Source: DAMCZI01 sp032095175 (GTDB lineage: Bacteria > Bacillota > Clostridia > Clostridiales > Caloramatoraceae). From it: 64,000 bases of DNA. Shown here in pieces: positions 62,807 to 64,000 of this stretch (the stretch's first letter is position 1; the number at the start of each line of letters is the position of its first letter). The stretch lies in the NCBI GenBank assembly GCA_032095175.1, contig DAMCZI010000001.1, positions 181,716-245,715 on the forward strand, written 5' to 3'. The translations under genes and the position numbers were made by a program. The notes under the pieces were generated by a model that ran no database searches, was not told where the DNA came from, and was given only the letters and a program-made list of their open reading frames with translations.

Positions 62807-63181
62807 TTATTGAAATACAACAAAGAGGAATGCATCTTTATATTTGCTCCCATTGAAATATGTAGCTATTAGTCTCGTAATCCTTTGGCGCAGATCTATT
62901 TGATAGGAATCAATATAGTAGCAGCGCAAAATTAAAAGACTTAAGAGAATAAGGTGCTTTATAATTAATTTATCATCCAATTTAGGAGTAAACTTAATGT
63001 CAGGAGAATTTCGAAACTTCTGCACAATAAGCGGAGCTATAACTCCTGTGTCGGCAAACAATTCTTCTCTACTGTTCTGATTAAAATATATGGAAATAGA
63101 GGGTCTATACAGATATGGTCTGAATATAATGACACACAATATTATGGTTAATAAGATATACTTTGAAATCTTTTTTTCCAT
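62807..63181 (-). CDS. Hypothetical small membrane protein
   Basis: I do not recognise this 124-residue protein. It has a membrane helix or uncleaved signal at about 6-24, a polar middle and a hydrophobic segment near 78-92 (HLILLSLLILRCYYI), with a C-terminal basic region. ATG 63181 has GGAGGGAGGG upstream. It is followed closely by the 37-residue membrane protein gene, probably on one transcript. The interval 63182-63455 shows no gene. Confidence 0.6.
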   Translation of the reverse strand: MEKKISKYILLTIILCVIIFRPYLYRPSISIYFNQNSREELFADTGVIAPLIVQKFRNSPDIKFTPKLDDKLIIKHLILLSLLILRCYYIDSYQIDLRQRITRLIATYFNGSKYKDAFLFVVFQ

Positions 63182-63455
63182 TTTGTACCCTCCCTCCATG
63201 GTTCTATAGCAATATTATACATTTTTGATTGATAGAATGAAAGAAATATTTAGGACAAGATTAAATAAAATCATATAAATTCTAAAAAATAAATTATTTA
63301 ATATATACAAATCAAAAATTCTATTACATTCTGTCTTTTTAAACATCCTAAAGTCGAACCAATTTAGCAGGGCTGTTTAAAAAAACAAAATGTAAAGAAT
63401 TCTACGATTTATATATAGTACTGTTATTTAAAGTATAGAGAGGAAGGTAACGAAG

Positions 63456-63872
63456 ATGTTAAAAGAAACATTAAAAAAATACTATAGTCAGGAAAAGGAT
63501 CTTAACTGTGCAGAAACGATTTTATATGCTGCAAGTGATGAGTATGGATTAGACATTGATAAGGCAGGTTTTAAGACTATGGCTGCCTTTGGTGGCGGCA
63601 TGGGAGTAGAAGGAGTGTGTGGTGCAATAACTGGAGCTCTTGCAGTATTAGGTATCATGTTTGTTAAAGATAGAGCTCATGAAAGCACAAAGATAAAGGA
63701 ACTGTCAAAGAAGTTTATAGAGGACTTTAAAGAGGAACTTGGAACAGACAACTGCAGAGAGTTGAAGGAAAAATACAGAAATGATGAAAAAAGATGCTGG
63801 AGGATGATCGAAACTGCAGGTGAGGTGCTTGAAGGTATTATTGAATCAGAAAAAAATGAATGTAGGGATTAA
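63456..63872 (+). CDS. C_GCAxxG_C_C family redox protein
   Basis: The 138-residue protein has the pattern that names the family: LNCAETIL, then GGGMGVEGVCGAITGALAVLG (the GCGAxxG-type loop), NCRELKEKY and KRCWRMIETA. The four spaced Cys (about residues 15, 53, 105 and 116) probably bind a metal or form redox disulfides. Members are common in anaerobes near redox genes; the reaction is unknown. GAGGAAGG precedes the ATG. Confidence 0.85.
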   Translation: MLKETLKKYYSQEKDLNCAETILYAASDEYGLDIDKAGFKTMAAFGGGMGVEGVCGAITGALAVLGIMFVKDRAHESTKIKELSKKFIEDFKEELGTDNCRELKEKYRNDEKRCWRMIETAGEVLEGIIESEKNECRD

Positions 63873-63875
63873 CAA

Positions 63876-64000
63876 GGCACATTAAAAAAATAAGTGAGTC
63901 AGATTGCCAAGTAATTTTAATTATTTTCTAGGCACTCAATCACGTGCATACTAACTGTATGTAAGTGATTGAGTAACGACGAAAAGAATTAAAAGGACGA
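63876..64000. repeat. Partial palindromic repeat at window end
   Basis: It begins GGCACATTAAAAAAATAA, resembling the MITE-like ends GGCGTATTAAAG, and has an internal hairpin ACTCAATCAC...GTGATTGAGT (about 63937-63975). The right end is outside the window. Confidence 0.45.

Overview
The window reads as a low-GC, endospore-forming, anaerobic Clostridium-type chromosome. Supporting signs are AT-rich DNA with strong AGGAGG-type ribosome sites, an Rnf ferredoxin:NAD+ complex, a cytosolic [NiFe] hydrogenase set of the small subunit/large subunit/HyaD type known from Clostridium acetobutylicum, a LysM-GH18 cortex-lysis-type enzyme, a T-box trpS leader and a TPP riboswitch before thiW. The species cannot be named from sequence alone.

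Positions 1-13.9 kb are an accessory, decayed, defence-flavoured region. It holds a truncated subtilisin-like lipoprotein, a broken relic, an orphan membrane protein, an Rpn-type nuclease gene killed by one in-frame stop, a GNAT acetyltransferase flanked by a duplicated intergenic sequence, an Mrr-type nuclease, a 5'-truncated MmeI-type DNA methyltransferase bracketed by 78-80 bp direct repeats, and one very large gene. That large gene (7928-12916, minus) encodes 1662 residues: an intact calcineurin-like phosphoesterase, a STAND/NACHT-type NTPase and twelve near-identical 36-residue Sel1 repeats. It is the best candidate here for an undescribed single-gene immune system. About 1 kb of AT-rich DNA without a gene separates it from the rnf operon.

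Positions 14.0-18.2 kb hold rnfD-G-E-A-B. The usual first gene, rnfC, is missing; a promoter, an excellent ribosome site and an 8-codon mini-ORF stand in its place. RnfG is nearly double length with two FMN-binding domains. Positions 18-30.5 kb hold a zinc-protease-like protein, a heterodimeric ABC exporter, a YjeM-like amino acid permease, topoisomerase III, MscL with a zinc-ribbon tail, an M15 peptidase lipoprotein, a chemoreceptor and a relic of a flavin oxidoreductase. Positions 31-36.4 kb hold a PAS histidine kinase, then a cytochrome b5-like protein and the hydrogenase genes.

Positions 36.5-41.4 kb hold two predicted c-di-AMP receptors (a DarA-like PII protein and a BusR-like GntR-RCK_C regulator) around a deacetylase and an alanine dehydrogenase-like protein, then an OmpA-domain pair and a DUF3892 protein. 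Positions 41.6-49.2 kb hold an NhaC antiporter, an AhpD-like protein, trpS with its T-box, and a two-component system with a lipoprotein. Positions 49.4-54.2 kb hold a cysteine hydrolase, a complete ECF vitamin-type transporter and TPP-controlled thiW. Positions 54.5-64 kb hold rmuC, deoD, a MurA paralogue with Asp replacing the catalytic Cys, the LysM-GH18 enzyme, a sigma factor operon, degV, small membrane proteins and a C_GCAxxG_C_C protein.

Three families of non-coding repeats cross the core region: a two-hairpin element with compensatory stem changes, upstream of rnfA, thiW, deoD and murA; a MITE-like element with GGCGTATTAAAG ends; and modular long hairpins. I saw no tRNA, rRNA, CRISPR array or complete insertion sequence.
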